Source: Lactiplantibacillus plantarum EGD-AQ4 (lineage in GTDB: Bacteria; Bacillota; Bacilli; Lactobacillales; Lactobacillaceae). Taken from it: DNA of 64,000 bases. The notes under the pieces were generated by a model that was not told where the DNA came from, ran no database searches, and saw only the letters and a list, made by a program, of their open reading frames with translations. Location of the stretch: the NCBI RefSeq assembly GCF_000463075.2, contig NZ_AVAQ01000012.1, forward strand, positions 334,836 through 398,835, written 5' to 3'. Below, one piece after another: positions 24,609 to 35,474 of this stretch; position 1 is the first letter of the stretch, and each line of letters opens with the position of its first letter. A program made the position numbers and the translations under genes.

Positions 24609-25727
24609 CTAGCGCGCAGTCCGACTGATGATCCGGGCTAACCGGTCAGCCATCCGCTCCAGATTGGCCGGCCCTTGCGCCATAGCTTGTTCTAAGGTCA
24701 TGACTTGGTCAACGATGGGCAAGACGGCGGTAACGCCCTGTTCGGCAAACGTTGCGTTAGTCCCTTTCTGTCGGCCAACGAGTAAATAACATGGTTTGTC
24801 GGCGGCCTGTGCCATTTGACTCAACTGAATCGGGACTTTGCCCATAAAGCTTTGGTCGTCGACTTGACCTTCGCCGGAAATGACCAAATCAGCTTGGGCG
24901 ACCTTGACCTTCAACTGACTCACTTCAGCCAGTAGCTGGAAGCCTGATTGGACCTGGGCATGTAAGAAATAGCGTAAGGCAAAACCAATTCCGCCCGCGG
25001 CACCGTCGCCAGCATGCGCACTCACCTGACCACTCGCAATCGTCATATAGTGTGCCAGGGCTGCATCGTGCGCGTCGATTTGCGCCACGGGTAACCCTTT
25101 TTGCGGGCCAAAAATTCTAGCCGCGCCATTGGTTCCAGTCAGCGGATTCGTCACGTCGGCCGCACTGATAAACGTCACGTCGGCGAGCTGCGGTAAAACT
25201 TGTCTCGTATCAATCGTGACCACTTTGCCTAAATCGGCCCCAACCATCGCAAGTTCGTTTCCATCGACATCCAGGAACCGGTAGCCGAGCGCCCGTAAAA
25301 TGCCGGCACCCCCATCGACCGTCCCACTACCACCAAGGCCCAGTATGATTTTGCGGGCGCCGTGCTTGATTGCGTCCTTGATCAACAAGCCGGTCCCGTA
25401 AGTGTTCGTCGCTAACGGGGTCAATTGATCCGTGACAAACTGAATGCCGGATGCAGCGGCGACCTCAATCACAGCTAGTTTTTCAGCCGCAAAATAGCCA
25501 TACGTGGCTTCCAGTGGCTGTTGGGCCAAGTCCACGGTCTGGGCCGTAATCGACTGACCACCCGCATGATTCGCCAACCAGGCCGCAACCGTCCCTTCAC
25601 CACCATCCGCGATCGCCACCTGGGTCGTCGCTAACCCGTGCGCTTCAAAACGCTGGGCCACCAACTGATTGGCCTGGATACTTGTGATGGAATTTTTGAA
25701 AGAATCAATGGCAATTAACGCGTGCAT
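24609..25727 (-). CDS. glxK: Glycerate kinase (GarK/GlxK family)
   Basis: A 372-residue glycerate kinase that phosphorylates D-glycerate for entry into glycolysis. Family motifs: IDSFKNSITSIQAN at the N-terminus, IADGGEGTVAAW near 42, IILGLGGSGTVDGGAGILRALG near 122 and DLVISGEGQVDDQSFMGKVP near 280. GGGG precedes the ATG. No tartronate reductase or glycerate transporter is next to it, so it stands alone here. It diverges from the flavoprotein gene that starts 137 bp away. Confidence 0.9.
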   Translation of the reverse strand: MHALIAIDSFKNSITSIQANQLVAQRFEAHGLATTQVAIADGGEGTVAAWLANHAGGQSITAQTVDLAQQPLEATYGYFAAEKLAVIEVAAASGIQFVTDQLTPLATNTYGTGLLIKDAIKHGARKIILGLGGSGTVDGGAGILRALGYRFLDVDGNELAMVGADLGKVVTIDTRQVLPQLADVTFISAADVTNPLTGTNGAARIFGPQKGLPVAQIDAHDAALAHYMTIASGQVSAHAGDGAAGGIGFALRYFLHAQVQSGFQLLAEVSQLKVKVAQADLVISGEGQVDDQSFMGKVPIQLSQMAQAADKPCYLLVGRQKGTNATFAEQGVTAVLPIVDQVMTLEQAMAQGPANLERMADRLARIISRTAR

Positions 25728-25863
25728 TTTATCGTCCCCTATTCAATAACTACTTTCCAGTATAGAGAACCAACGTCTAATCGGCAATTCATATCAGTTG
25801 TCAACATTTATCAAAATCGTTAAGCTTAAAGTATCAAATAATTCATATGGAGGACGATAAGTT

Positions 25864-27198
25864 ATGGCAACTCAGTACGATTACGACGTATTATATATTG
25901 GTGCGGGCCACGCGACCTTTGATGGCGCAGCCCCACTCGCTAAGACCGGCGTCCACGTCGGTGTGATTGAAAGTGGTTTAATTGGTGGGACCTGCCCTAA
26001 TCGCGGGTGCAATGCCAAAATCACGCTTGATGAACCGGTCAAGCTCACCCGTGAAGCCGCCCGTTTGAACGACTTATTAAGCAGTGCACCGACCATCAAT
26101 TGGACGGCCAACGTGGCGCACAAGCAGGAAATCATCGATCCCTTACCAGCTGGTCTAACCGCTCGTTTGGAAGATGGCGGTGCCACGATTATTCATGGCC
26201 ACGCGACATTCAAAGATAACCACACCGTAATCGTGGATGATGACCAAACGATCACCGCTGAAAAGATCGTGATTGCGACCGGCCTGAAGCCCCACCGTTT
26301 GGACATTCCTGGTACTGAATTAGCCCATGACAGTAGCGACTTCATGAACCTCAAGCAGTTGCCGCAAAACCTCGTCATTATTGGGGCGGGCTATATCGGC
26401 ATGGAATTCGCGACGATTGCCAATGCCGCTGGTGCCGACGTCACGGTGATGCTTCACGGTGACCAAGCCCTCCGCGATTTCTATCAACCCTACGTTAAAC
26501 AAGTCGTTGACGATTTAACCGAACGGGGCGTCAAATTCATCAAAAATGCGAACGTTCAAGCGTTCGAACAACAAACCGACCAACTTCAAGTCCGCTATGG
26601 CGACGATCAACAGTTGACGGCTGACTGGATTTTAGATGCCACCGGCCGGATTCCAAACTTAGACGGCTTAGGTTTGGACCAAATCGGCGTCAAATACGAC
26701 CGACACGGGGTCTACGTTAACGATCATCTCCAAACCAACATCGATAACATTTACGCGGCTGGTGACGTGCTCGCTAACGACTTGCCAAAAGTCACCCCTG
26801 CCGCCTACTTCGAGTCCAAATACTTGATGCGCCTATTCTCCGGTCAGACTACCGACCCAATCGACTATCCAGTCATTCCATCCGTGGTCTTCACCTCACC
26901 ACGAATCGCTCAAGCTGGGATGAAGATCCCAGACGCGGAAAAAGCTGGTCTAGACGTGGCCGAAAATGATTTAGCCAATTACTGGTACTACCAAGTCTCC
27001 CGCGAACCGATCGCCGCTAGCAAACAAGTTCATGACAAGGACGGCCATCTCGTCGGCGTCACCGAAATCAGCGACCAGGCCGAAAACGCGGTCAACGCGC
27101 TATTACCAGCCATTGAATATCAATTAGACCGCGACCAAGTCGACCGGTTGATCGGCATCTTCCCAACCATCGGCTATGCCGCATGGCACCGGGCTTAA
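25864..27198 (+). CDS. FAD-dependent pyridine nucleotide-disulfide oxidoreductase
   Basis: A 444-residue class I flavoprotein of the glutathione reductase/dihydrolipoamide dehydrogenase family. FAD motif YIGAGHATFDGA at the start, redox-active disulfide GGTCPNRGCNAK near 42, NAD(P) motif IIGAGYIGMEFA near 175, second FAD motif YAAGDVLANDLPKVTPAA near 298. The usual His-Glu pair near the C-terminus (HAHPTxxE) is missing, since the protein ends IFPTIGYAAWHRA. So it belongs to the merA/YkgC-like group rather than to true lipoamide dehydrogenases; the electron acceptor is unknown. Confidence 0.87.
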   Translation: MATQYDYDVLYIGAGHATFDGAAPLAKTGVHVGVIESGLIGGTCPNRGCNAKITLDEPVKLTREAARLNDLLSSAPTINWTANVAHKQEIIDPLPAGLTARLEDGGATIIHGHATFKDNHTVIVDDDQTITAEKIVIATGLKPHRLDIPGTELAHDSSDFMNLKQLPQNLVIIGAGYIGMEFATIANAAGADVTVMLHGDQALRDFYQPYVKQVVDDLTERGVKFIKNANVQAFEQQTDQLQVRYGDDQQLTADWILDATGRIPNLDGLGLDQIGVKYDRHGVYVNDHLQTNIDNIYAAGDVLANDLPKVTPAAYFESKYLMRLFSGQTTDPIDYPVIPSVVFTSPRIAQAGMKIPDAEKAGLDVAENDLANYWYYQVSREPIAASKQVHDKDGHLVGVTEISDQAENAVNALLPAIEYQLDRDQVDRLIGIFPTIGYAAWHRA

Positions 27199-27339
27199 GG
27201 TGTTAATGAGCGATTTCAAACGATGATTTGAATTGTCTCGTTATCACAGTCTAGGCATAAAATACAGCGATTCAAGGCCAACTGCTTTGAATCGCTTTTT
27301 GTTACGTTACACTTTCGCATTGTGCTAGTAAATTTGTCA

Positions 27340-28235
27340 CGAAAAATGATTGAATCATGCCAGTTTGGATTACTGTTCGTCGGCCGGTGATCTCCTATTC
27401 CGACTTCCGGGGCCGGCTGACAACGCTGGAACAGGGCGGACATCGATTTGAACTCACGCAGAAAACCACTGCGCAATTTCAAATACGAGTCTTCTTCTAG
27501 CCCGGGAAGACCACCCGGACAAGAAGAATTTCGCCCTTGAGCATTGTCAGCCGGCCCCTACAGTCGGGAAGCCGCTCGAATGGCGGATGAACGGCCACCT
27601 ATCTGGGCACAATTGGCCACTGATTATTAGGTAACTGGTCCTTCAGGCAAAATTTAATCGGTATCGATGATGACTGATGGCATTTAATTACTGAGAAGGT
27701 TACCTGAATATTATTCGCTCGTCTCAATGAACAAAAATCAATAGCAACTAGTCTTGAATTTTGTCGATAAAATTGTCGTCGTTTATAGTTTAAAACTTTC
27801 TTATCTCAGACGACTAGAGAAAATTCTGACGAGTTCAGTGAAGCGACGTATTCGAAGTATTAAATCATGGGTAAGGACATTTAACTATTGTTAGAAACTA
27901 GTCTGACAGTTGAATATCAAGATAACCATGTACTAAGGAACCAACGACTAATCCAACCAAAAGTTGAGTCCGCACATGTCCGCCTTTCGAATACCATCCC
28001 GGCTGGAAGGTATTCGGGGCAAGGCCCAGTGGTGAAATTTCACTTAGCAAGCGTTTTTGGCTTGGTTAGTGAAAGACCAGTATTTAAGACGTGGGTTGTC
28101 GGCTTAAATCTGTGTCCACCACGTTCCGGCCATTGCCCAGAATGCCTGGAAGCCGGCGTCGGACGACACCACGACTGCAAGTTTACGCTAACTCACACTG
28201 TTTCCAGCGGGTCTCAGCTGGCTGGTTTTGAACTT
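27340..28235 (+). repeat. Structured 0.85-kb repeat, copy R1
   Basis: Non-coding repeat, a diverged inverted copy of R2. It contains element X on the plus strand (27409-27558): a perfect 15-bp stem GGGGCCGGCTGACAA/TTGTCAGCCGGCCCC encloses AGGGCG/CGCCCT and two inner arms, ATTTGAA/TTCAAAT capped by CGCA/TGCG, and TTCTTCT/AGAAGAA capped by CCGGG/CCCGG. A related element Y lies on the opposite strand at about 27990-28160. The core between them is AT-rich. A short CCAGC/GCTGG hairpin marks the right end. The weak open frame 27888-28256 runs through the folded element and is not counted as a gene. Confidence 0.75.
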
Positions 28236-28257
28236 AAAAACACGACTTTTCAGTGAA

Positions 28258-28302
28258 AAAACAGCTCCAAAAAGCCCCAGCGAATGATTCGCTGGGGCTT
28301 CA
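28258..28302 (-). terminator. Minus-strand terminator of purB
   Basis: AGCCCCAGCGAAT pairs with ATTCGCTGGGGCT (28273-28299), followed on the minus strand by TTTTTGG. Confidence 0.85.
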
Positions 28303-28313
28303 TTAGTTCTAAA

Positions 28314-29612
28314 TTAATCGTCTAATCCTAATCGTTCGAAAATCTCGTCAACGTGACGTAGGTGGTAATGGTAGTCAAAGGCGTCATCGATAGCGGCTTG
28401 ATCTAAGTGTTCACGAATCTCGGCATTGCCTTCGACCAGTGGTTTGAATTGGAGCTGCTCATCCCATGACTTGGCCGTCAGTGGTTGTACCAGATCATAG
28501 GCACTTTCACGTGACATGCCAGTGTCAATCAATTTTAACAAGACGCGTTGACTATAGATTAATCCGTAAGTCGCATCCATGTTCTGCTTCATCCGTTCTG
28601 GGAAGACCGTCAACGTCTTAATGATCTTGTTGATCCGCGTCAAGATGTAATCTACCAAAATCGTCGTATCTGGTAAAATGATCCGTTCTGCAGATGAATG
28701 CGAAATGTCGCGTTCATGCCACAATGCCACATCTTCATAGGCTGTCATCATGTGACCACGAATAACGCGTGCCAACCCGGTCACATTTTCAGAACCGATT
28801 GGGTTACGTTTATGTGGCATCGCTGAGGACCCTTTTTGCCCTTTATTGAAGAATTCTTCAACTTCATGGGTCTCAGATTTTTGTAAACCGCGAATCTCGG
28901 TCGCAAACACTTCAACGCTGGTCGCAATCAAGGCTAGGCTCGCAATGTATTCTGCGTGTAAGTCCCGTGGTAAGACCTGTGTTGAAATTTCTTGTGCGCG
29001 CAAGCCGAGTCGTTTGCAGACAAATTCTTCAACAAATGGTGGAATATTGGCAAACGTCCCCACCGCACCACTGATTTTACCCGCTTCAACGCCCGCGGCT
29101 GCGTGTTCGAAACGCTCGATATCTCGATTGATTTCTGAATACCAGCGCGCAATCTTCAAGCCAAAGGTGGTTGGTTCAGCGTGAACACCGTGTGTCCGGC
29201 CCATTTCAACCGTGTATTTATATTTTTTCGCCTGTTGTGCTAGTGTCCCCCGTAAGTCCTGTAAGTCTTGGCGAATAATCGCGTTGGCCTGCTTCAAACG
29301 GTACCCCTGAGCAGTGTCGACCACGTCAGTACTTGTCAAGCCATAATGAACCCACTTACGTTCGGCGCCTAATGATTCGGAAACATCACGCGTAAAAGCA
29401 ACCACATCATGATGCGTTACGGCTTCGATTTCCGCGATCCGATCAACATCAAACTTGGCATTTTCTCGAATTTTAGCAACATCACTTGCTGGAATCTTCC
29501 CCAATTCAGCCCAGGCCTCGTCTGCAGCAATCTCTACTTCCAACCACGCTTGATACTGATTTTCTAACGACCATACTTTGCCCATCTCGGGACGCGTATA
29601 ACGATCAATCAT
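28314..29612 (-). CDS. purB: Adenylosuccinate lyase
   Basis: A 432-residue fumarase/aspartase-superfamily lyase. It acts twice in purine synthesis, splitting SAICAR and adenylosuccinate to release fumarate. Signature [17 protein letters not shown] near residue 262; catalytic His region [16 protein letters not shown] near 140; [14 protein letters not shown] near 93. Length and start ([15 protein letters not shown]) are typical. It is divergent from purA, with PurR-type boxes in the space between, so the two AMP-forming steps are likely regulated together. Confidence 0.95.
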   Translation of the reverse strand: MIDRYTRPEMGKVWSLENQYQAWLEVEIAADEAWAELGKIPASDVAKIRENAKFDVDRIAEIEAVTHHDVVAFTRDVSESLGAERKWVHYGLTSTDVVDTAQGYRLKQANAIIRQDLQDLRGTLAQQAKKYKYTVEMGRTHGVHAEPTTFGLKIARWYSEINRDIERFEHAAAGVEAGKISGAVGTFANIPPFVEEFVCKRLGLRAQEISTQVLPRDLHAEYIASLALIATSVEVFATEIRGLQKSETHEVEEFFNKGQKGSSAMPHKRNPIGSENVTGLARVIRGHMMTAYEDVALWHERDISHSSAERIILPDTTILVDYILTRINKIIKTLTVFPERMKQNMDATYGLIYSQRVLLKLIDTGMSRESAYDLVQPLTAKSWDEQLQFKPLVEGNAEIREHLDQAAIDDAFDYHYHLRHVDEIFERLGLDD

Positions 29613-29649
29613 TGCTAATCCTCATTTCTATTTAGGTAATCACTAACAA

Positions 29650-29704
29650 AACACGAACATTATTATATCACATCAGCTAGTTTAATCATAGGGACGAACA
29701 ATGA
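29650..29704. promoter_or_regulatory. Two PurBox-like sites near purB
   Basis: ACACGAACATTAT (29650-29663) and GGGACGAACAATG (29691-29704) both carry the CGAAC core of the PurR box (consensus AWWWCCGAACWWT). They lie in the purB leader and upstream region. Confidence 0.5.
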
Positions 29705-29800
29705 AAATATCCTGTCTTTTTTCATTCCATTATCATGTTTTGTCGTTTTTTCATCATCATTTTCATCTAACTATGAACAATTAATTAGCGTCAAAACAAG

Positions 29801-29846
29801 AACATTCGGATTTTAGGTTGCGTTTTGGGGCTAAAGTTGCTATACT
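29801..29846 (+). promoter_or_regulatory. purA promoter with adjoining PurBox
   Basis: AACATTCGGATTT (29801-29813) is an inverted PurBox. It directly abuts the -35 TTGCGT (29818-29823), which is followed by 17 bases and TATACT (29841-29846). Confidence 0.65.
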
Positions 29847-29928
29847 CTTTTCTGTTGGAGTAGTGAACGTTTGACTACTCTCTAGGATTAATTATTCATA
29901 ATTAAACTATTTAATGAGGTGGAAGAAT

Positions 29929-31218
29929 ATGGCATCAGTCGTAGTAGTAGGTAGCCAGTGGGGCGATGAAGGTAAAGGAAAGATCACGGACTTTTTGAGT
30001 CAGGAAGCAGATGTGGTATCACGTTACCAAGGCGGCGACAACGCCGGCCACACCATCGTATTTAATGGACAAACTTTCAAATTACGGCTGATTCCATCTG
30101 GGATTTTCTTCCACGACAAACTCGCCGTAATCGGAAATGGTGTCGTGCTAAATCCCAAGTCATTAGTTGAAGAATTACAATATTTGCGCGATAACGGCGT
30201 TAACCCCGATAACCTGAGAATTTCAAATCGGGCCCACGTCATCTTGCCTTATCACATCACCTTAGATGGTGCCCAAGAAAAGGCCAAGGCTGGCGGTAAG
30301 ATTGGGACGACCAACAAAGGGATCGGCCCAGCTTACATGGACAAAGCCGAACGAATCGGGATTCGGATTGCCGACTTACTCGACAAGGACACGTTTGCCG
30401 CTTTACTCAAACGCAACTTAGCCGAAAAGAACCAAATCATTACTAAGCTCTATGATCTGGAACCACTTAAATTTGAAGATATTTTTGACGACTATTACGC
30501 TTATGGGCAAACCTTGAAGCCATTCGTAACGGATACTTCCGTGGTGATCAACGACGCCCTCGATAATGGCCAACGGGTGCTCTTCGAAGGCGCTCAAGGC
30601 GTAATGTTGGATATCGACCAAGGAACCTATCCTTACGTCACTTCCTCGAACCCAGTCGCCGGTGGGGTCACCATTGGTAGTGGTGTCGGCCCTTCTAAGA
30701 TCGACAACTGTGTCGGTGTTTTAAAGGCTTACACCTCTCGCGTTGGTGACGGCCCATTCCCGACTGAGCTCTTCGATGAAGTGGGTGATTTCATCCGTGA
30801 AACGGCCCACGAATACGGTACCGTTACGAAGCGGCCACGGCGAATCGGCTGGTTTGATAGCGTCGTGTTACGGCATGCCAAACGGGTTTCTGGGTTTACC
30901 CACCTCAGCTTGAACTGCTTAGACGTCTTGACTGGGTTGAAGACCATCAAAGTATGTACCGCTTATGACCTGAACGGCGAAACCATTTATCATTACCCAG
31001 CCAGTCTGAAGGAATTGGAAGCTTGCAAGCCAATTTACGAAGAACTTCCTGGTTGGGACGAAGATATTACGGGCGTGAAGACCTTTGAAGAACTCCCAAC
31101 GAATGCCCAAAACTATTTACGTAAATTAGAAGAACTCGTTGGCGTTAAGATTGCGACCTTCTCTGTCGGTCCCGACCGTGAACAAACCAACGTGATCGAC
31201 CACGACATTTGGGGATAA
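29929..31218 (+). CDS. purA: Adenylosuccinate synthetase
   Basis: A 429-residue enzyme that joins IMP and aspartate with GTP to form adenylosuccinate. The P-loop-like [14 protein letters not shown] is at residues 8-21, GGDNAGHTI near 36, [17 protein letters not shown] near 125, [19 protein letters not shown] near 235 and [11 protein letters not shown] near 298. The start is ATG 29929, six bases after GAGGTGG; an ATG 15 bases earlier lies inside that ribosome site. guaC follows 44 bp downstream in the same unit. Confidence 0.95.
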   Translation: MASVVVVGSQWGDEGKGKITDFLSQEADVVSRYQGGDNAGHTIVFNGQTFKLRLIPSGIFFHDKLAVIGNGVVLNPKSLVEELQYLRDNGVNPDNLRISNRAHVILPYHITLDGAQEKAKAGGKIGTTNKGIGPAYMDKAERIGIRIADLLDKDTFAALLKRNLAEKNQIITKLYDLEPLKFEDIFDDYYAYGQTLKPFVTDTSVVINDALDNGQRVLFEGAQGVMLDIDQGTYPYVTSSNPVAGGVTIGSGVGPSKIDNCVGVLKAYTSRVGDGPFPTELFDEVGDFIRETAHEYGTVTKRPRRIGWFDSVVLRHAKRVSGFTHLSLNCLDVLTGLKTIKVCTAYDLNGETIYHYPASLKELEACKPIYEELPGWDEDITGVKTFEELPTNAQNYLRKLEELVGVKIATFSVGPDREQTNVIDHDIWG

Positions 31219-31262
31219 GGACGACCACCTTCCCAACGAACTTTTAAAGGAGCTGTAACAGA

Positions 31263-32240
31263 ATGGGTATGGAAATTTTTGACTACGAAGACATTCAATT
31301 AATTCCAAACAAATGTGTGATTAACAGTCGTTCCGAAGCTGATACCACCGTAGAACTCGGCGGTCGGCGCTTCAAGATTCCAGTGGTTCCTGCCAACATG
31401 GCGACCGTCATCAATGACGACATTGCCAAGTGGCTCGCAACCAACGACTATTTCTACATCATGCACCGGTTCGCGCCAGAAACACGGCGGGCCTTTATCG
31501 AAAAGATGCACGCTGACAAGCTGTACGCATCGATTTCAGTTGGTGTCAAAGCGAGTGAATACGACTTTATCGACGACCTCGCTGCTAATCAAATCGTCCC
31601 TGAATACATTACGATCGACATTGCGCATGGTCATGCCGACAGCGTTATTGCCATGATCAAGCACATTAAGGACGTCCTGCCAGCTAGCTTCGTGATTGCC
31701 GGCAACGTTGCCACCCCAGCCGCCGTGCGCGACCTAGAAAACGCCGGTGCAGATGCTACCAAAGTTGGCGTGGGACCTGGTAAAGCCTGCATCACGAAGG
31801 TCAAGACGGGTTTCGGAACGGGTGGCTGGCAGTTAGCGGCCGTCCGCTGGTGTGCGAAGGCCGCTCGTAAGCCAATCATCGCGGACGGCGGTGTCCGGAC
31901 CAATGGCGATATCGCCAAGTCCATCCGCTTCGGCGCCACGATGGTCATGATTGGTTCGATGTTAGCTGGACACCAGGAATCACCCGGCAACATTTTGAAA
32001 ATCGATGGCAAGACTTACAAACAATATTATGGTTCAGCCAGTGAAACGCAAAAAGGTGAACATAAAAACGTTGAAGGCAAGCAGATGTTGGTCCCTTACC
32101 GTGGCCACTTAGCCGATACCCTCAACGAAATGCAAGAAGACTTACAATCATCGATCTCCTACGCGGGTGGTCGCGACTTAAAGGCGATTACCAAGTGTGA
32201 TTACGTGGTCGTCAAGAATTCCATCTATAACGGTGATTAA
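31263..32240 (+). CDS. guaC: GMP reductase
   Basis: A 325-residue GMP reductase of the IMPDH/GMPR family. It converts GMP to IMP with NADPH, returning guanine nucleotides to the AMP branch. The catalytic loop is [20 protein letters not shown] near residue 172, with the catalytic Cys in [26 protein letters not shown] follows near 202. AAAGGAG stands ten bases before the ATG. Its place behind purA makes a salvage operon that routes purines toward AMP. Confidence 0.95.
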   Translation: MGMEIFDYEDIQLIPNKCVINSRSEADTTVELGGRRFKIPVVPANMATVINDDIAKWLATNDYFYIMHRFAPETRRAFIEKMHADKLYASISVGVKASEYDFIDDLAANQIVPEYITIDIAHGHADSVIAMIKHIKDVLPASFVIAGNVATPAAVRDLENAGADATKVGVGPGKACITKVKTGFGTGGWQLAAVRWCAKAARKPIIADGGVRTNGDIAKSIRFGATMVMIGSMLAGHQESPGNILKIDGKTYKQYYGSASETQKGEHKNVEGKQMLVPYRGHLADTLNEMQEDLQSSISYAGGRDLKAITKCDYVVVKNSIYNGD

Positions 32241-32242
32241 TC

Positions 32243-32282
32243 AAAAATGCCGCAAACCAAATTGGTTTGCGGCATTTTTTTG
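32243..32282 (+). terminator. Terminator after guaC
   Basis: AAAAATGCCGCAAACCAA pairs with TTGGTTTGCGGCATTTTT; near-perfect stem with short loop. Confidence 0.9.
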
Positions 32283-32466
32283 TGGTGGTGAACGCGATCT
32301 TCAGAAATTCCGAATGTGGCCCCTAGTCATGCGCTGATGTCGTCAAATTCGGCATTTCCGGCCGTTTTCCCAGGCTTTAAACAAGTCGTACGGTAATCCA
32401 ACGTGAATCGACTGTGATGCCCTACTTACCGCTAAGGCTGCAGCCAGTCTAGCCACCCGTTCTAGT

Positions 32467-33414
32467 TTACGACCGCATGACCGCTAGCTGTGTCCGGTAA
32501 GCCGCCAACTCCGTCTGAGTAGCATAAATGAAATGTCCCGGTACGACTTCGCTAAACTGGGGCGCATCAGCCGAGTCTGCATGAACCACTTCATGATAGG
32601 CGACCAGTTGTTTCTGGCGGGCTAACTGCGGGTCCGGAATCGGAATGGCCGCCAACAGCGATTGGGTATAGGGGTGCAGTGGATGGACAAAGAGCTCCGC
32701 AGTCGGTGCAAGCTCGAGAATCCGGCCGTTATGAATCACCGCGACCCGGTCTGAAATAAAGCGGACCACCGACAGATCATGCGCAATGAACAGGTATGAT
32801 AGTTGACTTTCCTGCTGAAATTGCTTAAGCAAGTTTAAAATCTGCGCCCGAATCGAAACGTCGAGTGCCGAAATCGGTTCATCCGCCACGACCAACTCCG
32901 GCCGCATAATCAGGGCCCGCGCGATGCCGATTCGTTGCCGTTGCCCGCCCGAGAATTCATGCGGATATCGAGATAAATGCTCAGGCAACAAGCCGACCGC
33001 TTTGATCATCCGCGCGACTTGCTCATGCCTGTCTTGTTCGGAGTGATACAAATGAAAATTCAATAGTCCCTCTGAGATAATATAATCAATCGTGGCTCGT
33101 TCATTTAGCGAGGCTGCGGGGTCTTGAAAAATCATTTGAATCTTGCGCATCACATCGCGGTGGGCTTTGGCTGCCAAGCCCTGATTGATCGGTTGGTCAT
33201 GAAACGTGATCGTGCCGGCTGCGGTCGGAATAATGCCTAAAATCGCGCGCCCAATCGTCGTCTTACCAGAACCAGATTCGCCGACCAAGGCTAAAGTTTC
33301 GCCTTGATACAGGTCAAAATTAGCATCCTTGACCGCCACAAAACGATGTTTCCCCGCACCAAAGGAAATTTCTAAGTTTTTAACCGTCAACAGTGCCTGC
33401 TTTTCATTCGTCAC
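32467..33414 (-). CDS. oppF: Oligopeptide ABC transporter ATP-binding protein OppF
   Basis: A 315-residue ATPase, last gene of the opp operon. Walker [10 protein letters not shown] near residue 40, Q-loop MIFQDP, signature [15 protein letters not shown] near 160, Walker [13 protein letters not shown] near 180, and the OppF-type C-terminal extension [15 protein letters not shown]. It energises peptide import together with OppD. It starts with GTG, eight bases after AGGAGG, and overlaps the end of oppD by 11 bases. No clear terminator is visible after it. Confidence 0.93.
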   Translation of the reverse strand: MTNEKQALLTVKNLEISFGAGKHRFVAVKDANFDLYQGETLALVGESGSGKTTIGRAILGIIPTAAGTITFHDQPINQGLAAKAHRDVMRKIQMIFQDPAASLNERATIDYIISEGLLNFHLYHSEQDRHEQVARMIKAVGLLPEHLSRYPHEFSGGQRQRIGIARALIMRPELVVADEPISALDVSIRAQILNLLKQFQQESQLSYLFIAHDLSVVRFISDRVAVIHNGRILELAPTAELFVHPLHPYTQSLLAAIPIPDPQLARQKQLVAYHEVVHADSADAPQFSEVVPGHFIYATQTELAAYRTQLAVMRS

Positions 33415-34495
33415 TAGTGGCCCCTCCTGTCTTTTGACTGATCTGCATTTCCGACTTCGTCAACGCCACGAGCCGCGCGTGGAGATTACGAATTAGCGCT
33501 GGTTTCTCAACTTTTGGCGCACGTGGATCAAGTAGCCACGTCTTCGCCCAATGGGTTGGACTGACGTCAAATTTCGGTGGTTCCTGCTTGAAGTCAGCCG
33601 CTAACGCATAGCGATTACGGGGCGCAAAGGCATCTCCTTCAATGTCGTGAAATAGCGATGGTGGTGTCCCGGGAATCGAATAGAGGCCGGAATCGGCGGT
33701 CGCCAGTTGGGGCAACGCCGATAATAGGCTCCAGGTATACGGATGCCGTGGGTCATAAAAAATTTCATCACAGGTGCCTAGCTCCACGATCTGCCCGGCA
33801 TACATCACCGCAATTCGGTCCGCGATGGCGGCCACCACGCCCAAGTCATGGGTGATAAAAATAATTGAAAAATGGTACTCGCGTTGCAGTTGTTTGATCA
33901 GATCCAGAATTTGTGCCTGAATCGTGACATCCAGTGCGGTGGTCGGCTCATCACAAATCAGAATCCGCGGATGACAAGCCAGCGCGACGGCAATCACGAT
34001 TCGTTGGCGCATGCCACCTGAGTATTCGAATGGATAGGCGTTGTAGCGTTCGGCCGCATCCGGAATTCCCGTCCGTGTCATCAATTCGATGGCCTGGGCC
34101 TTCGCTTCTGCCGGCGATTTCTGCTGGTGCTTGATGATGACTTCTGCGATTTGCGATCCAATCGTTTTGATGGGATCCAGCGACGTCATCGGGTCTTGAA
34201 AAATGGTCGTGATCCCCTTGCCCCGAATCTGATCCCACTCCCGATCACGTTTTAAATCGCTCAAACAGGTGTCGCCATACATGATACGGCCACTCGTGAT
34301 ACGGCCGTTATCTTCTAACATGCCGGTAAACGTTTTGGTCAGTACCGACTTACCAGAACCAGATTCGCCGACTAATGCCAGAATCTCTTGGTCATATAAG
34401 GCCAATGAAACGTGCCGAATCGCCTGTAAATCCTGCCCACGCACGCGAAAACTAACTGACAGATCATCAACCGCTAACACAACTTGCTGTTTCAT
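33404..34495 (-). CDS. oppD: Oligopeptide ABC transporter ATP-binding protein OppD
   Basis: A 363-residue ATPase. Walker [10 protein letters not shown] near residue 42, Q-loop [12 protein letters not shown], signature [15 protein letters not shown] near 163, Walker [13 protein letters not shown] near 183 and the C-terminal [14 protein letters not shown] region with a long tail beyond it. The ATG at 34495 has AGGAGG eight bases upstream. In the third position of the operon after the permeases, it starts 13 bp after oppC. Confidence 0.93.
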   Translation of the reverse strand: MKQQVVLAVDDLSVSFRVRGQDLQAIRHVSLALYDQEILALVGESGSGKSVLTKTFTGMLEDNGRITSGRIMYGDTCLSDLKRDREWDQIRGKGITTIFQDPMTSLDPIKTIGSQIAEVIIKHQQKSPAEAKAQAIELMTRTGIPDAAERYNAYPFEYSGGMRQRIVIAVALACHPRILICDEPTTALDVTIQAQILDLIKQLQREYHFSIIFITHDLGVVAAIADRIAVMYAGQIVELGTCDEIFYDPRHPYTWSLLSALPQLATADSGLYSIPGTPPSLFHDIEGDAFAPRNRYALAADFKQEPPKFDVSPTHWAKTWLLDPRAPKVEKPALIRNLHARLVALTKSEMQISQKTGGATSDE

Positions 34496-34507
34496 CACAC
34501 CATCCTC

Positions 34508-35473
34508 CTAACGATGAGTCCGTGGATCCGACGCATCCGCCAGATTTTGTCCAACAATGTACAGTGACACCGTGATCAAGGCGAGCACGAGCACCGGTAG
34601 CCAGAACAGATATGGATAACTCGTGATATCTGGCGAATATTGTGAAATCAATCGTCCCAGTGACGGCACGTTGGCGCTCAGCCCCACGCCCAGAAACGAG
34701 AGGAAGACTTCAAACGAAATGAAGGCCGGCAATAACTGAGATAATTGGGTCACGATCACCGATGTCAGGTACGGTAAAATATTGCGGCCAATCAGCCGAA
34801 TCGTGGGGGTCCCGAGTGTCTTGGAAGCGATGTTGTATTCACGATCACGGCGTAAAATGACTTGCACGCGAATAAAGTACGCCGTATCCAACCAAGTCGT
34901 GACCGTCATCGCAAAAATCAGATTCCAGAACCCATTGCCAAAGGTATACGACAAGACAATGATAATGAGCAGGTTGGGCACATTGGACAAGACATTATAA
35001 ATCTCCAACATGAGCCGATCGATTTTTTTAGAATTTCCCCAATAGGCGCCGACCGCCACGCCAATCACCGTTGTAATGAGCGAGGCAATCACCCCAATTG
35101 AAATCGAGGTCCGGGCCCCCGCCCAGATTGCGTCAAAGAGGGACTTGCCATCCGCATCCGTGCCAAACCAATAGTGCCAGCTAGGCCAATTATACCGGGC
35201 GCTAAAATCATTGATATTACTGACATTCATCAGGCTATAGCCACTGAACAGCGGCTGAATAAACGCGAGCAACAAAATGACGAGCATCAGAATAAACATC
35301 GCAATCGTTAGTTTATTCGCGAAAAACACCCGCGCCACGGACCGCCAGTAGGAATACGTTGGTGTTTCGATTTTCTCTGTCGCCTGATCATCCAACGCAA
35401 CGAACTTAAAATCCGCAGCCGTGAGTTGATCCTGACGAGCTGGCACGTGCTGCTTATCTGGACTGATTACCAT
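34508..35473 (-). CDS. oppC: Oligopeptide ABC transporter permease OppC
   Basis: A 321-residue permease. After a cytoplasmic N-terminus come six membrane helices with the DppC/OppC-type motif near 215-235 (coupling loop EYNIASKTLGTPTIRLIGRNILP). The segment TDADGKSLFDAIWAGARTSISIG matches the family extracytoplasmic start of the transporter core. It overlaps oppB by a few bases. I prefer ATG 35473, spaced seven bases from GGGGAT, over an ATG three codons upstream. Confidence 0.92.
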   Translation of the reverse strand: MVISPDKQHVPARQDQLTAADFKFVALDDQATEKIETPTYSYWRSVARVFFANKLTIAMFILMLVILLLAFIQPLFSGYSLMNVSNINDFSARYNWPSWHYWFGTDADGKSLFDAIWAGARTSISIGVIASLITTVIGVAVGAYWGNSKKIDRLMLEIYNVLSNVPNLLIIIVLSYTFGNGFWNLIFAMTVTTWLDTAYFIRVQVILRRDREYNIASKTLGTPTIRLIGRNILPYLTSVIVTQLSQLLPAFISFEVFLSFLGVGLSANVPSLGRLISQYSPDITSYPYLFWLPVLVLALITVSLYIVGQNLADASDPRTHR

Positions 35474-35474
35474 T

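Noticed and set aside
27888..28256. Open frame of 122 codons inside repeat R1
   Set aside because: It crosses the covarying stems of element Y, has no ribosome site and is not kept in R2.
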